Source of the DNA: Pseudomonas pisciculturae
GTDB taxonomy: Bacteria; Pseudomonadota; Gammaproteobacteria; Pseudomonadales; Pseudomonadaceae
Reading direction: 5' to 3'
Assembly: GCF_015461805.1 (NCBI RefSeq)
Contig: NZ_JACVZE010000008.1
Coordinates: 186,001-250,000, forward strand
DNA length: 64,000 bases
Shown here: positions 28,268-36,681 of the stretch, one piece after another
Numbering within the stretch: the stretch's first letter is position 1
Layout of the letters: each line of letters begins with the position of its first letter
Notes under the pieces: model-generated
Seen by the model: only the letters and a program-made list of their open reading frames with translations
Databases searched by the model: none
What the model was told of the DNA's origin: nothing
Made by a program: the position numbers and the translations under genes

Positions 28268-28939
28268 TCAGTCGTCGCGGCTCATGATGCCGAAGATCTG
28301 CAGCAGGCTGACAAACAGGTTGTAGATCGATACATACAGGCTGACGGTCGCCATGATGTAGTTACGCTCACCGCCGTGGATGATCGCACTGGTCTGGAAC
28401 AGAATGCACACGGAGGAGAACAGCACGAAACCTGCGCTGATCGCCAGTTGCAGGCCGCTGATCTGGAAGAACATGCTCGCCACAACAGCGGCCAGCAACA
28501 CGAAGAAGCCTGCAGTAATGAAGCCACCCAGGAAGCTCATGTCTTTACGGGTGATCAGTACATAGGCCGACAGGCCACCAAACACCAGCGCCGTCATGGC
28601 AAATGCCGAACTGACCACTTCCGCACCGCCGGCCATGCCGAGGTAACGGTTGAGGATCGGGCCGAGGATAAAGCCCATGAAACCGGTCAAGGCAAACGCC
28701 GATACCAGGCCCCAGGCCGAGTCACGCAGCTTGTTGGTCAGAAAGAACAGACCGTAGAAGCCTATCAGCACAACAAAAATGTTCGGGTAGCCGACGCGCA
28801 TCTGCTGAGCTATGAACGCCATCACGCCGCTGAATGCGAGGGTAAGGGCGAGCAGGCCATAGGTGTTGCGCAACACGCGGCTGACTTCAAGCTGCTCAGC
28901 CTGCGCGTTACCATTCACTGCGTAATTCTGTTCGCGCAT
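28268..28939 (-). CDS. yccA: Bax inhibitor-1/YccA family inner-membrane protein
   Basis: 223 residues with seven predicted membrane helices and the family pattern VLRNTYGLLALTLAFSGVMAFIAQQMRVG ... FFLTNKLRDSAWGLVSAFALTGFMGFILGPIL. E. coli YccA modulates FtsH-dependent proteolysis of membrane proteins. GGAGTGTCGCC precedes the ATG. It converges with murB and is divergent from the tRNA-Ser gene. Confidence 0.93.
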   Translation of the reverse strand: MREQNYAVNGNAQAEQLEVSRVLRNTYGLLALTLAFSGVMAFIAQQMRVGYPNIFVVLIGFYGLFFLTNKLRDSAWGLVSAFALTGFMGFILGPILNRYLGMAGGAEVVSSAFAMTALVFGGLSAYVLITRKDMSFLGGFITAGFFVLLAAVVASMFFQISGLQLAISAGFVLFSSVCILFQTSAIIHGGERNYIMATVSLYVSIYNLFVSLLQIFGIMSRDD

Positions 28940-29091
28940 GGCGACACTCCTTCAGTTTTGAAACGTTCAGTCGCAAAGATCATAACAGACGCTCTGTAAC
29001 AAGCGATGCCAAGAGTTTGACAGTGTGTTTCATTCGGGTATTATGGCGCCCGCTGAGACAGGATGAGCTATTCTAATCCTGTGATGCACAA

Positions 29092-29182
29092 GGGAAATTG
29101 GCAGAGTGGTTGAATGCACCGGTCTTGAAAACCGGCGGACGTTAATAGCGTCTCCAGGGTTCGAATCCCTGGTTTCCCGCCA
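29092..29182 (+). tRNA. tRNA-Ser (anticodon UGA)
   Basis: 91 nt ending in an encoded CCA. The acceptor stem pairs GGGAAAT with GTTTCCC and the discriminator base is G. The anticodon loop CTTGAAA gives anticodon TGA. The long variable arm (GGACGTTAATAGCGTC) and the T-arm CAGGG-TTCGAAT-CCCTG are those of a serine tRNA. Its 3' end and terminator are duplicated in degenerate form at 53.5 kb. Confidence 0.97.
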
Positions 29183-29239
29183 AGATTCAAACGAAAGCCC
29201 CGCACTAGCGGGGCTTTTGTGTTTCTGGGGTTTGGGTAG
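29171..29239 (+). repeat. Direct repeat, left copy: tRNA-Ser 3' end plus terminator
   Basis: 69 bases from the last 12 bases of tRNA-Ser through its terminator to TTTCTGGGGTTTGGGTAG. By eye it is about 85 percent identical to 53494-53561, in the same orientation. The position over a tRNA 3' end is the usual place for an integrase attachment site. Confidence 0.75.
29195..29218 (+). terminator. Terminator of tRNA-Ser
   Basis: Nine-base stem AAGCCCCGC/GCGGGGCTT with an ACTA loop and a TTTT run, 12 bases after the tRNA CCA end. It is part of the ~69-base stretch that recurs at 53494-53561. Confidence 0.9.
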
Positions 29240-29477
29240 AGAGCGACGGTTTTTCATAGGCGTTCCATAACTATTGTGGAAGCGTTCCAGAATTTTTCTA
29301 TTTTGACGGCTTCTCGGTTGGCCTGAACCTTTGCGGTACGCGCATCGCGATCCCCGGCAACATTGGCTGGCGTCATCGAGTCGATAAGCGCCGCCCTCCA
29401 CTGACGGAATGCAGCAAGCAGATTGAGGTGATGGCCTATTGCAATTACGATCGCGTCCTTCTCAAAGGAGTGATTTG
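29219..29477. other. Non-coding or remnant stretch after tRNA-Ser
   Basis: 260 bases between the tRNA terminator and the next likely gene. A minus-strand frame from a GTG at 29487 to 29254 (77 codons) is open, but it has no ribosome site that I can see and no recognisable family. I see nothing else definite here. Confidence 0.4.
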
Positions 29478-29654
29478 ATGTTTCCACGATATTTCCGCTG
29501 GATTTCGGCGTTGGGCATCCTTGCTGCAGCTGTTGTCTTCGTACTTGCGAGCCTGCAAATATTTACGGGTATGGCGCCGGCAACAGACCTGATTCGACCG
29601 ATCATTGCAGCGGTCGCATTTGGCTGGGCCTTCACACAGTCCACAAAGGTCTGA
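29478..29654 (+). CDS. Small hypothetical two-helix membrane protein
   Basis: 58 residues. AAAGGAG lies eight bases before the ATG, which is the main support. Two hydrophobic segments are predicted (WISALGILAAAVVFVLASL and LIRPIIAAVAFGWAF), with a short basic start. No family is recognised. It lies directly inside the left edge of the tRNA-flanked region and has no operon partner. Confidence 0.5.
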   Translation: MFPRYFRWISALGILAAAVVFVLASLQIFTGMAPATDLIRPIIAAVAFGWAFTQSTKV

Positions 29655-29782
29655 GCCTGGACAAAGTTTTTACCCAGGTTTGCGGGTTACTCTTCGTCTT
29701 CGACGTTTATTTGAAACCATTCGGCAAAACCCGCTTGGATCCTCAGTCCCGTCGTCAGAAATAGGCATGTGAGCCGTGGAAT

Positions 29783-29813
29783 AAAAAAGCCACTGCACAA
29801 GTGTGGCAGTGGC
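29783..29813 (-). terminator. Terminator of the cupin/oxidoreductase unit
   Basis: Read on the minus strand, an eight-base stem GCCACTGC/GCAGTGGC with a nine-base loop is followed by TTTTTT. It lies 37 bases after the cupin gene stop and ends that unit. Confidence 0.85.
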
Positions 29814-29849
29814 CTAAGAAGCAGGTTTAGCGCGGTAACAGCAACGCTA

Positions 29850-30215
29850 TCAAGCGACGGCGAAGTAGTGCTTGACGAACTCTTCGCTGACAATCTCCCA
29901 GACCACGGCAGTCCCCTTGGTCACGAACCAGGTGTCGCCCACCGCATAACGCGTGCTTTTGCCCGTGGCTTCTTCGGTCAGGATGACTTCTCCGGTGACC
30001 ACCGTTGCTTGCTCATTGAACGGGTATTCCATGCGGAACTTGCCTTGGGTGGTGCCAAAGTAAGCGCTGCTGACGGCGTCGGTAGGGGCCCCAAAGGTCA
30101 TCTTGCCAAAGGCTTTGACTTCGCCTTCGAGGATGGTCGAGCCGAGGTCGGCCACGGTGCCCCAGGCGTCCAGTGCGGACAGCTTGATGTGTTGCTCGAT
30201 AGTGGTAATGGTCAT
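29850..30215 (-). CDS. Cupin-domain protein (DUF861/EutQ-like)
   Basis: 121 residues forming a single cupin barrel: an FRMEYPFNEQATVVTGEVILTEEATG strand pair, then RYAVGDTWFVTKGTAVVWEIVSEEFVKHYF. This pattern is that of the DUF861 cupins, which often accompany FAD-dependent amine oxidoreductases in polyamine or amine catabolism. It is 34 bases downstream of such a gene here and shares its terminator. No classical two-histidine metal motif is obvious, so it may be a binding or accessory protein. Confidence 0.8.
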   Translation of the reverse strand: MTITTIEQHIKLSALDAWGTVADLGSTILEGEVKAFGKMTFGAPTDAVSSAYFGTTQGKFRMEYPFNEQATVVTGEVILTEEATGKSTRYAVGDTWFVTKGTAVVWEIVSEEFVKHYFAVA

Positions 30216-30249
30216 GGCAGTTCTCCAGTGAGTGGTTTTGACGCGCTGT

Positions 30250-31548
30250 TCAACGGCGCCCGTTGAAATAGCCCGAGAGTTGGTGAAGGCTTTTGCCGGC
30301 CGTGAGGATCAAGGGGCGGATATGATCCTTGCCGAGAATCTGTGCGTGTTTGACGGAACTGATCAGGTTGTAGCGTGACGAGCCTTCGCTCATGCCTTCG
30401 GCCAGCACCTTGCAGATGATGTGGCTCGGCGTGACGCCGAAACCCGCGTAGCCCTGCACGTAAAAGGCGTTCGGGCGGCCGCTCAGCGTGCCGATTTGAG
30501 GAAACAGGTTGGCTCCCGTTGCCATCGGTCCGCCCCAGGCGAGGTCGATCTTCACGTCCTTGAGGTAGGGGAAGATGTCCAGCATGCGCTTGCGGTTCCA
30601 CGCCTTGAGGTCCTTGGGGATGTGCTCGATCACCGGGGTTGCGGCGCCGAACAGTAGCCGGTTCTCATTGGTCACGCGGTAGTAGTCGATCACGGGACGG
30701 ATGTCGCTGTAGGCCCCGCGGATCGGGCTGATGCGCTGGATCATTTCTTCAGAAAGTGGCTCCGTCATCATCTGGAACGCGTAGGTGTTGATCGTGGTCT
30801 TGTGCAACTCCGGCTCCAGCTTGTTGAGAAAGCTGTCGCAGGCCCACAGCAGCTTTTCAGCCGTCACTGAGCCACGGCCGGTACGCACCGTGATGCGCTC
30901 GCCGTAGGTCACTTCAAGCGCCGGGCTGTGTTCAAAGATGCTGACACCGAGGCTGGCTGCCGCGGTTGCTTCGCCCAGCAGCAAATTGAGCGAGTGCACA
31001 TGGCCACCGCCCATGTGCAGCAGGGCGCTGCTGTAGGCATCGGAGCCAATGATCTGCTTGACCTCGCTGCCCTGCATGAAGCGGATCTCGTCGCGGGTAT
31101 TGATGGTCTTGAAATCCTTCTCCCACGCACGCAGGGTTTTGGCCTGGCGATCATTGAAGCCCAGGTAGCCATAGCCATGGCAGAAGTCCGCATCGATTGC
31201 ATATTTGGCGATGCGATCCTTGATGATGCCCGCGCCCAATTCGCTGATTTCAAAGATCTCGCGCAGCCCTTGTTCGCCGACGCTGCCTTTGATCTTTTCC
31301 AGGTCATGGCCGATGCCCGCCATGATCTGGCCGCCGTTGCGGCCGGTGCCCCCGAAACCCAGGTAGCGCGCCTCCAGGACCACGATATTGGTGATGCCTT
31401 TTTCGGCCAGCTCAAGCGCGGTATTGATGCCGGAAAAACCGCCGCCAATGATCACAACTTGCGCGTCGACATCGCGTTCCAGGGTTGGGAAGGCGAGGTT
31501 GTATTTTTTGGTGGCCGAGTAATAGGTAGGCGTTTCGATATTGATCAT
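30250..31548 (-). CDS. FAD-dependent amine oxidoreductase (DAO/PuuB-like family)
   Basis: 432 residues. The FAD-binding Rossmann motif VVIIGGGFSGINTALELAEKG lies at about residue 31, and the family pattern FGGTGRNGGQIMAGIG, with the C-terminal YVQGYAGFGVTPSHIICKVLAEG, is that of DAO-family oxidases such as gamma-glutamylputrescine oxidase. It likely deaminates an amine to an aldehyde. In this aromatic cluster, which has an arylacetaldehyde dehydrogenase but no copper amine oxidase, it is a candidate for the missing amine-oxidising step, though its family members usually act on polyamine derivatives. It forms an operon with the cupin gene. Confidence 0.82.
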   Translation of the reverse strand: MINIETPTYYSATKKYNLAFPTLERDVDAQVVIIGGGFSGINTALELAEKGITNIVVLEARYLGFGGTGRNGGQIMAGIGHDLEKIKGSVGEQGLREIFEISELGAGIIKDRIAKYAIDADFCHGYGYLGFNDRQAKTLRAWEKDFKTINTRDEIRFMQGSEVKQIIGSDAYSSALLHMGGGHVHSLNLLLGEATAAASLGVSIFEHSPALEVTYGERITVRTGRGSVTAEKLLWACDSFLNKLEPELHKTTINTYAFQMMTEPLSEEMIQRISPIRGAYSDIRPVIDYYRVTNENRLLFGAATPVIEHIPKDLKAWNRKRMLDIFPYLKDVKIDLAWGGPMATGANLFPQIGTLSGRPNAFYVQGYAGFGVTPSHIICKVLAEGMSEGSSRYNLISSVKHAQILGKDHIRPLILTAGKSLHQLSGYFNGRR

Positions 31549-31738
31549 GGTGCGGCCTGACTAGGTTGAAAAAAACGTCATAGCAAGGCTCCAGCAAGCC
31601 TTGTTCCATGGCATCCATTAAGGACCTAACGAGCGGTAGGTGTCTTGATTGTGCATGCCTTCGCTTTTGTATCTGCGTGCCAGCGCAAGCGCCAGAGGGC
31701 TGATGCAAAACACAGGGGGAGCAGGCTGTGCTAGATTG

Positions 31739-31752
31739 GTTAACGTATTAAC
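31739..31752. promoter_or_regulatory. Putative HpaR-type operator upstream of hpaR1
   Basis: Perfect inverted repeat GTTAA-CGTA-TTAAC ending 20 bases before the hpaR1 ATG. The same motif occurs at five other places in this catabolic region. Its position suggests that HpaR1 represses its own gene. Confidence 0.65.
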
Positions 31753-31772
31753 AAATAATCTGGCTGTGATGC

Positions 31773-32195
31773 ATGACCAAACCCCGCCCGTCGTTGACCC
31801 TTAACCTATTGCAAGCACGCGAAGTCGCCATGAGTTATTTCCGGCCGTCACTCAATGAACACGGCCTGACCGAACAGCAATGGCGCGTTATCCGGATTCT
31901 CAGCCAGCAGGGCGAGTTGGAAACCAACCGCCTGGCCGACCTGGCGTGCATTCTCAAACCCAGCATGACCGGGGTACTGAGCCGCATGGAAGCCGCAGGC
32001 CTGGTGCATCGGCGCAAGGCTGATCAGGACCAGCGTCGGGTATTGGTGACGCTGGCCGAAGGTGGGCAGGCATGTTTTGCTTCGATGAGTGATCGCATGG
32101 AGCAAAACTACCAACGCTTGCAGGAGCGCTTCGGCGCCGAGAAACTCCAGACCTTGCTGGCCTTGCTCACAGAACTCAAGTCGATCAAACGCTGA
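31773..32195 (+). CDS. hpaR: MarR-family regulator of homoprotocatechuate degradation, copy 1
   Basis: 140 residues of the HpaR subfamily of MarR winged-helix repressors. HpaR controls the hpa meta-cleavage operon and in E. coli W responds to 4-hydroxyphenylacetate or homoprotocatechuate. Visible parts are LNEHGLTEQQWRVIRILSQQGELE, the recognition-helix area CILKPSMTGVLSRMEAAGLV, and the wing RRKADQDQRRVLVTL. It converges with hpaI. A second gene at 42348 encodes a 64 percent identical protein of the same length. Confidence 0.88.
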   Translation: MTKPRPSLTLNLLQAREVAMSYFRPSLNEHGLTEQQWRVIRILSQQGELETNRLADLACILKPSMTGVLSRMEAAGLVHRRKADQDQRRVLVTLAEGGQACFASMSDRMEQNYQRLQERFGAEKLQTLLALLTELKSIKR

Positions 32196-32203
32196 CACCC
32201 CCC

Positions 32204-32231
32204 TGCAGGAGCGAGCAAGCTCGCTCCTGCA
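32204..32231. repeat. Single REP hairpin
   Basis: A 13-base-pair perfect stem TGCAGGAGCGAGC/GCTCGCTCCTGCA with only AA in the centre, between the convergent stops of hpaR1 and hpaI. It matches the common Pseudomonas REP class and may also act as a terminator for both. Confidence 0.85.
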
Positions 32232-32235
32232 ACCG

Positions 32236-33039
32236 TCAGTACACGCCGCCGGCAGCGCTGGTGGGCGCCCGGGAACCCTTGAAGGTGCTGGCCAGGGTTT
32301 GCAGCCCGCGCATCAGCACGGTGGTGTCGACGCCGACCGCGACAAAGGCCGCGCCGAGTTCGATATAGCGGCGGGCGAGTGTTTCGTCAGCGCTGAGAAT
32401 GCCCGCCGCCTTACCCGCTCGTTGAATGCGCACAATCGCGTCCTCAATGGCGGCCTGCACCTCAGGATGCCCGGGGTTGCCACGATGACCCATGGCGGCG
32501 CTGAGGTCGGCAGGCCCAATAAACACCCCATCGACGCCTTCGACCGCCGCAACCGCGTCCAGGTTGGCCAACCCTTCAGGGTTTTCAATTTGGACCAACA
32601 GGCACATCTGCTCGTTGGCCAGATCCAGATAGCCAGGAATACTGTTCCAGCGCGATGCTCGCGCCAGCGCACTGCCAACGCCGCGAATGCCCTGGGGCGG
32701 ATAGTGAATGGCGCGCACCAGCTGGCGTGCCTGCTCGGCGCTTTCAACCATTGGCACCAGCAGCGTTTGGGCGCCAAGGTCCAGCACCTGTTTGATCAAC
32801 GCCGTATCGCCAATCACCGGGCGAATCACCGGTTGACTGGCGTAGGCCGCAACCGCCTGAAGTTGGCTCAACAACCCTCGCAGGTCGTTGGGCGCGTGCT
32901 CGCCGTCAATCAGCAGCCAATCGAAACCGGCGTTGGCAGCCAGCTCGGCGCAATACGCGTCCGCCAGGCCCAGCCACAGGCCAATTTGCACGGTGCCGCT
33001 ACAGAGGCGTTGCTTGAATAGATTTACCGGCATATCCAT
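32236..33039 (-). CDS. hpaI: 4-hydroxy-2-oxoheptanedioate aldolase
   Basis: 267 residues, the same length as E. coli HpaI. This class II metal-dependent aldolase splits 4-hydroxy-2-oxoheptanedioate into pyruvate and succinic semialdehyde, the last step of homoprotocatechuate meta-cleavage. The WLLIDGEHAPNDL, PVIRP, LVQIENPEGL and GVFIGPADLSAAMGHRG motifs are characteristic. Start taken at ATG 33039 (MDMPVNLFK), 13 bases after the hpaH stop; the open frame continues inside hpaH. Last gene of the operon. Confidence 0.95.
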   Translation of the reverse strand: MDMPVNLFKQRLCSGTVQIGLWLGLADAYCAELAANAGFDWLLIDGEHAPNDLRGLLSQLQAVAAYASQPVIRPVIGDTALIKQVLDLGAQTLLVPMVESAEQARQLVRAIHYPPQGIRGVGSALARASRWNSIPGYLDLANEQMCLLVQIENPEGLANLDAVAAVEGVDGVFIGPADLSAAMGHRGNPGHPEVQAAIEDAIVRIQRAGKAAGILSADETLARRYIELGAAFVAVGVDTTVLMRGLQTLASTFKGSRAPTSAAGGVY

Positions 33040-33052
33040 GACAGGTTCCTCG

Positions 33053-33856
33053 TCAGACAAAACGGCATGAAATGGAACCGAGCATGTCGTAGTCGACATG
33101 GAAGGTATCGCCAGGGTTGGCCGCCACCGGGCGCGTAAACGAGCCCCCCAGAATGATCTGGCCGGGCTGCAAGGTGACGTCATACGGCGCCAGCTTGTTG
33201 GCCAGCCAGGCCACGCCCTTGGCCGGATGGTTGAGCACGGCGGCCGACACCCCGGACTCCTCGATCACGCCGTTGCGATACAGCACGGCAGGGACTTTGC
33301 GCAGGTCGATTTCAGTCGGGCGAACAGCGCGTCCGCCCATGACTACACCGGCGTTGGCCGCGTTGTCGGAAATGGTATCGAAGACTTTGCGGGTGGCCTT
33401 GGTCTGCGGGTCGATTTGCTGAATGCGCGCATCGATGATTTCCAGGGCAGGGATCACCCATTCGGTGGCGTCCAGCACGTCAAAAATCGTGCAGTTGGGG
33501 CCCTTTAGCGGCTTGCCGAGGATAAACGCCAGCTCCACTTCAACCCGAGGCACGATAAAGCGACTGAATGGGATATCGGTGCCTTCGTCGAAAATCATGT
33601 CGTCCAGCAACGCGCCGTAGTCCGGTTCGGTGATGTTCGAAGAGACCTGCATCGCACGGGAGGTGAGGCCGATCTTGTGGCCGACGAGCTTGCGACCGTC
33701 CTTGATTTTTTGTGCCACCCAGGCCCGTTGAATGGCATAGGCGTCTTCGATGGTGATGTCGGGGTGGTCCAGGGAAAACTGGCGCACTTGCTCGCCAGAG
33801 CGTTCGGCCTGGTCCAGTTGTGCGGCAGCTTGCTGTATCACGCTTTCGTGGAGCAT
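33053..33856 (-). CDS. hpaH: 2-oxo-hept-4-ene-1,7-dioate hydratase
   Basis: 267 residues of the FAH-fold hydratase/decarboxylase family. HpaH hydrates 2-oxohept-3/4-ene-1,7-dioate to the 4-hydroxy compound used by HpaI. Supporting segments are DGRKLVGHKIGLTSRAMQ, the metal-binding region PRVEVELAFILGKPL and PAKGVAWLANKLAPYDVTLQPGQIILGGSFTRP. It lies 12 bases downstream of hpaX and 13 upstream of hpaI. Confidence 0.94.
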   Translation of the reverse strand: MLHESVIQQAAAQLDQAERSGEQVRQFSLDHPDITIEDAYAIQRAWVAQKIKDGRKLVGHKIGLTSRAMQVSSNITEPDYGALLDDMIFDEGTDIPFSRFIVPRVEVELAFILGKPLKGPNCTIFDVLDATEWVIPALEIIDARIQQIDPQTKATRKVFDTISDNAANAGVVMGGRAVRPTEIDLRKVPAVLYRNGVIEESGVSAAVLNHPAKGVAWLANKLAPYDVTLQPGQIILGGSFTRPVAANPGDTFHVDYDMLGSISCRFV

Positions 33857-33868
33857 GGTCTGGGTCTC

Positions 33869-35173
33869 TTACTGTGGATTGACGATGGCGGCCTGGGTGC
33901 GCAGCACCAGCACGGCGCCCAATGTGATAAAGGCGGCGAGTACATACAGGGCAAGGCTGGCGCTATGAGTGTTGTCACGCATCCAGCCGATCAGGTACGG
34001 CGCGAGGAACGACGCGATGCTGCCGAAGGAGCTGATCAGGGCGATGCCGGCGGCTTGGGTCGAGTTGGACAGGAAGGCGGGTGGCAACTGCCAGAACATC
34101 GGCAGGGCGGCGCTGGCCCCCATGCCTGCGATGATCAAACCCGTCATGACCAGCACCGGGTTTTCTGGCATTAGCCCGGCGATGGCAATCCCGGCAGCCG
34201 ACATGAGCAGCGGCACCAGCAAGTGCCAGCGCCGCTCGCGATTACGGTCTGAAGAACGCCCGCAGGCAATCATGAAAAAACAGCCCGCCAGGTAAGGTAC
34301 GGCGCTCAGCAGCCCGACCTTGCCATCACTGCCGATACCGGCGCCGTGGATCAGGGACGGCATCCAGAACGCCAACGTGTTCACCGCCAGCATGACCGCG
34401 AAATACACCGCTACCAGCACCCAAACTTGTGAGTCTTTGAGGATTGCGGAAAACGACGTGATGGCTTTGCGTTGCTCCTCGCTGTGCAGTTGGTCGCGCA
34501 ACTGAGCCTTTTGCGCATCGCTCAGCCAGTTCACACCTTCAAAAGTGTCCGGCAGGTATTTGAGTACCACCAGCCCCAGCAGCACCACGGGCGCGCCTTC
34601 AATCAAAAACATCCACTGCCAACCCCGCAGGCCGCCGAAGTCGTGGAATGCCTCAAGAATGCCGCCCGACAGCGGGCCACCGATAACGCCGGCCATGGGC
34701 ACGGCGATTGCGAACAGTGCCGTGACCTGGGCCCGCCGACGCGCCGGGTACCAGCGATTGAGAAACACCAGAATGCCAGGGAAGAACCCGGCCTCGGCGA
34801 CACCGAGCAAGAAGCGCAGGACGTAGAACTCAACGGCATCGTCCACAAACAGCATGCTGGTGGACAAAATCCCCCACACCACCATCAGGCAGGCGATCCA
34901 GCGGCGCGGGCCGAAGCGGTCCAGCGCCAGGTTGCTGGGTACGCCGAACAAGGCATAGGCCACGAAAAACAGACCGGCGCCGAAGCCGTACACGGTGTTG
35001 CTGAAGTGCAGGTCGGTGCTCATTTGCATCTTGGCAAAGCCGATATTGATGCGGTCCAGGTGGGCAAACAGGTAGCAGACCAGCAGCAGCGGCATCAGCC
35101 GCCAGGTGATGGTGCTGTGGGTGCTGTCTTGCGACGTGCGCAAAGGCTGTGTGGCAGTGTTGGCTGTGCTCAT
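33869..35173 (-). CDS. hpaX: 4-hydroxyphenylacetate permease, MFS (HpaX-like)
   Basis: 434 residues, twelve predicted membrane helices, of the anion:cation symporter branch of MFS. Typical segments are LMPLLLVCYLFAHLDRINIGFAKMQM, NLALDRFGPRRWIA and VAEAGFFPGILVFLNRWYPARRRA. Its place inside the operon identifies the substrate as 4-hydroxyphenylacetate or a ring-hydroxylated derivative. Start is the ATG at 35173 (MSTANTATQ), since the open frame's extra 11 codons precede any ribosome site. In E. coli hpaX follows hpaI; here it sits between hpaF and hpaH. Confidence 0.92.
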   Translation of the reverse strand: MSTANTATQPLRTSQDSTHSTITWRLMPLLLVCYLFAHLDRINIGFAKMQMSTDLHFSNTVYGFGAGLFFVAYALFGVPSNLALDRFGPRRWIACLMVVWGILSTSMLFVDDAVEFYVLRFLLGVAEAGFFPGILVFLNRWYPARRRAQVTALFAIAVPMAGVIGGPLSGGILEAFHDFGGLRGWQWMFLIEGAPVVLLGLVVLKYLPDTFEGVNWLSDAQKAQLRDQLHSEEQRKAITSFSAILKDSQVWVLVAVYFAVMLAVNTLAFWMPSLIHGAGIGSDGKVGLLSAVPYLAGCFFMIACGRSSDRNRERRWHLLVPLLMSAAGIAIAGLMPENPVLVMTGLIIAGMGASAALPMFWQLPPAFLSNSTQAAGIALISSFGSIASFLAPYLIGWMRDNTHSASLALYVLAAFITLGAVLVLRTQAAIVNPQ

Positions 35174-35230
35174 GATGTTGTACTTCTTTTTATATGAGAT
35201 AGGCACGGGGAGGAGGGCGGCTGGCCGCCC

Positions 35231-35641
35231 TCAGGTGGGTGTGTTGAACAACGGGTGAAGGCTGCTGTGCTTGGCGTCGTAGACTTGTGCGGAGCTTTCG
35301 TCGATTTGCACGGTGATGCCCAGGGGTCGCCTCTGGAGAATGGGGTCCAGGTAGGCGCGCAGCACCCCAAGCAAGCTGTCGCCTACCGCTTGGTGCACGG
35401 TGTGGCTGCGGCCGCTGCCCATGCGCAGGTTGGCGTAGCAAAAGCCGTAGTCGCCCTTGCCGTCAGCGATAGCACAATGCGCCGCCGGGTACGCCAGCAC
35501 GCGGGTGCCGCCAGTGGGGAAGACGGCTTTGCCAGCTTCGTCACGCTGTTCCAGCATGGTGTCGGCGAGGGCGCGGCAGAGCGCAGAAATGTCCGCCTCT
35601 TTTTCAAGCTCGGGGGTGTAAAGCAGCACCAGGTGCGGCAT
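35231..35641 (-). CDS. hpaF: 5-carboxymethyl-2-hydroxymuconate delta-isomerase
   Basis: 136 residues of the CHMI branch of the tautomerase superfamily; the catalytic Pro2 follows Met1 directly (MPHLVLLYTPEL). HpaF isomerises 5-carboxymethyl-2-hydroxymuconate so that HpaG can decarboxylate it. The GDYGFCYANLRMGSGRS segment is conserved. It lies between hpaD (32 bases) and hpaX (57 bases). Confidence 0.93.
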   Translation of the reverse strand: MPHLVLLYTPELEKEADISALCRALADTMLEQRDEAGKAVFPTGGTRVLAYPAAHCAIADGKGDYGFCYANLRMGSGRSHTVHQAVGDSLLGVLRAYLDPILQRRPLGITVQIDESSAQVYDAKHSSLHPLFNTPT

Positions 35642-35673
35642 GTCGAGTCTCCTGCGTTGTACTCAAGGGGCGT

Positions 35674-36597
35674 TTAAAGGCGACTGGTGGGCAGCACCGC
35701 GCCAGGGTTGGCCGCTTGAGCCGGGGGAATGTTGGCGCCGTCCTGCGGGGTAACCGGAAACACCGCGTTGATCTGCCCCGTACCGGAGGAACCGAAATAG
35801 GGCGTCAGCACTTCGGCCTTGCCGTCATAGTCGCTCCAGCCCAGCGCGCCGAGGAGCATGGCGGTGTCGTGCATGAAGCCTTCGCCGTGGCCTTTGGACG
35901 CGTATTCCGGGAGCATCCCGCAGAACTCGGGCCATTCGCCGTCCTCCCACATTTTCACCACGCGGTGATCGAGGGTTTCCAGGAATGGGCTCCAGACTTT
36001 GGTGGCGAAATCCGGCGCCTGGCCGTTCTGGGCAAAACGGTGGGACAGCGAACCGCTGGCGAGAAAGGCCACGGTGCCGTCGTAGTGATCTTCGACCGCC
36101 TTGCGCATGGCCCAACCCAGGCGCGCGCTGTCGCCCAGAAAGTGCGAGGTGCACAACGCCGACACCGAGATCACTTTGAAGTCCTGCTGCTGGTTCATGT
36201 AGCGCATCGGCACCAGGGTGCCGTACTCCGGGCCCAGCGTGGTGGCGTGGTGCGCCATGGTCTCGACCTGGAAGCGGTTGCATTCTTCGGCGAGCAAAAG
36301 GCCCAGCTCGGTATTGCCTGGGAATTCGTATTCCATGTTGCTGATGAAGTGGGGCAGCTCATTGCTGGTGTACACGCCTTTGAAATGCGGGCCGCACAGC
36401 ACGTGGTAATTGGCGTTGACCAACCAGTGGGTATCGAACACCACGATGGTATCGACCCCCAGTTCGCGACAGCGGCGGGCGATTTCATAGTGGCCGTCGA
36501 TGGCGGCCTGGCGAAAACCCTGGCGCGGGCCGGGCAGCTCAGAGAGGTACATGGAAGGCACGTGCGTAATCTTGGCGGCTAAAGCCAGCTTGCCCAT
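35674..36597 (-). CDS. hpaD: 3,4-dihydroxyphenylacetate 2,3-dioxygenase
   Basis: 307 residues of the LigB/class III extradiol dioxygenase family. HpaD opens the homoprotocatechuate ring to 5-carboxymethyl-2-hydroxymuconate semialdehyde. Metal and acid-base histidines are in ITHVPSMYLSELPG, VFDTHWLV and TMAHHATTLGPEYG, and ASGSLSHRFAQNG fits the family. ~85 bases separate it from hpaE; the other genes in the operon are closer. Confidence 0.95.
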   Translation of the reverse strand: MGKLALAAKITHVPSMYLSELPGPRQGFRQAAIDGHYEIARRCRELGVDTIVVFDTHWLVNANYHVLCGPHFKGVYTSNELPHFISNMEYEFPGNTELGLLLAEECNRFQVETMAHHATTLGPEYGTLVPMRYMNQQQDFKVISVSALCTSHFLGDSARLGWAMRKAVEDHYDGTVAFLASGSLSHRFAQNGQAPDFATKVWSPFLETLDHRVVKMWEDGEWPEFCGMLPEYASKGHGEGFMHDTAMLLGALGWSDYDGKAEVLTPYFGSSGTGQINAVFPVTPQDGANIPPAQAANPGAVLPTSRL

Positions 36598-36681
36598 GAT
36601 GAATCTCCTTTCTTGTTGTTGGGTGCTTGGGCGCCGGGCTAGTGCGGATGTGCATGAAGCCTGGCGACCAAGGTGGTTCGG

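Noticed and set aside
29254..29487. 77-codon minus-strand frame after tRNA-Ser
   Set aside because: No ribosome site is visible, the start would be a GTG, and no family is recognised. It remains possible as a remnant, so it is mentioned only in the intergenic entry.
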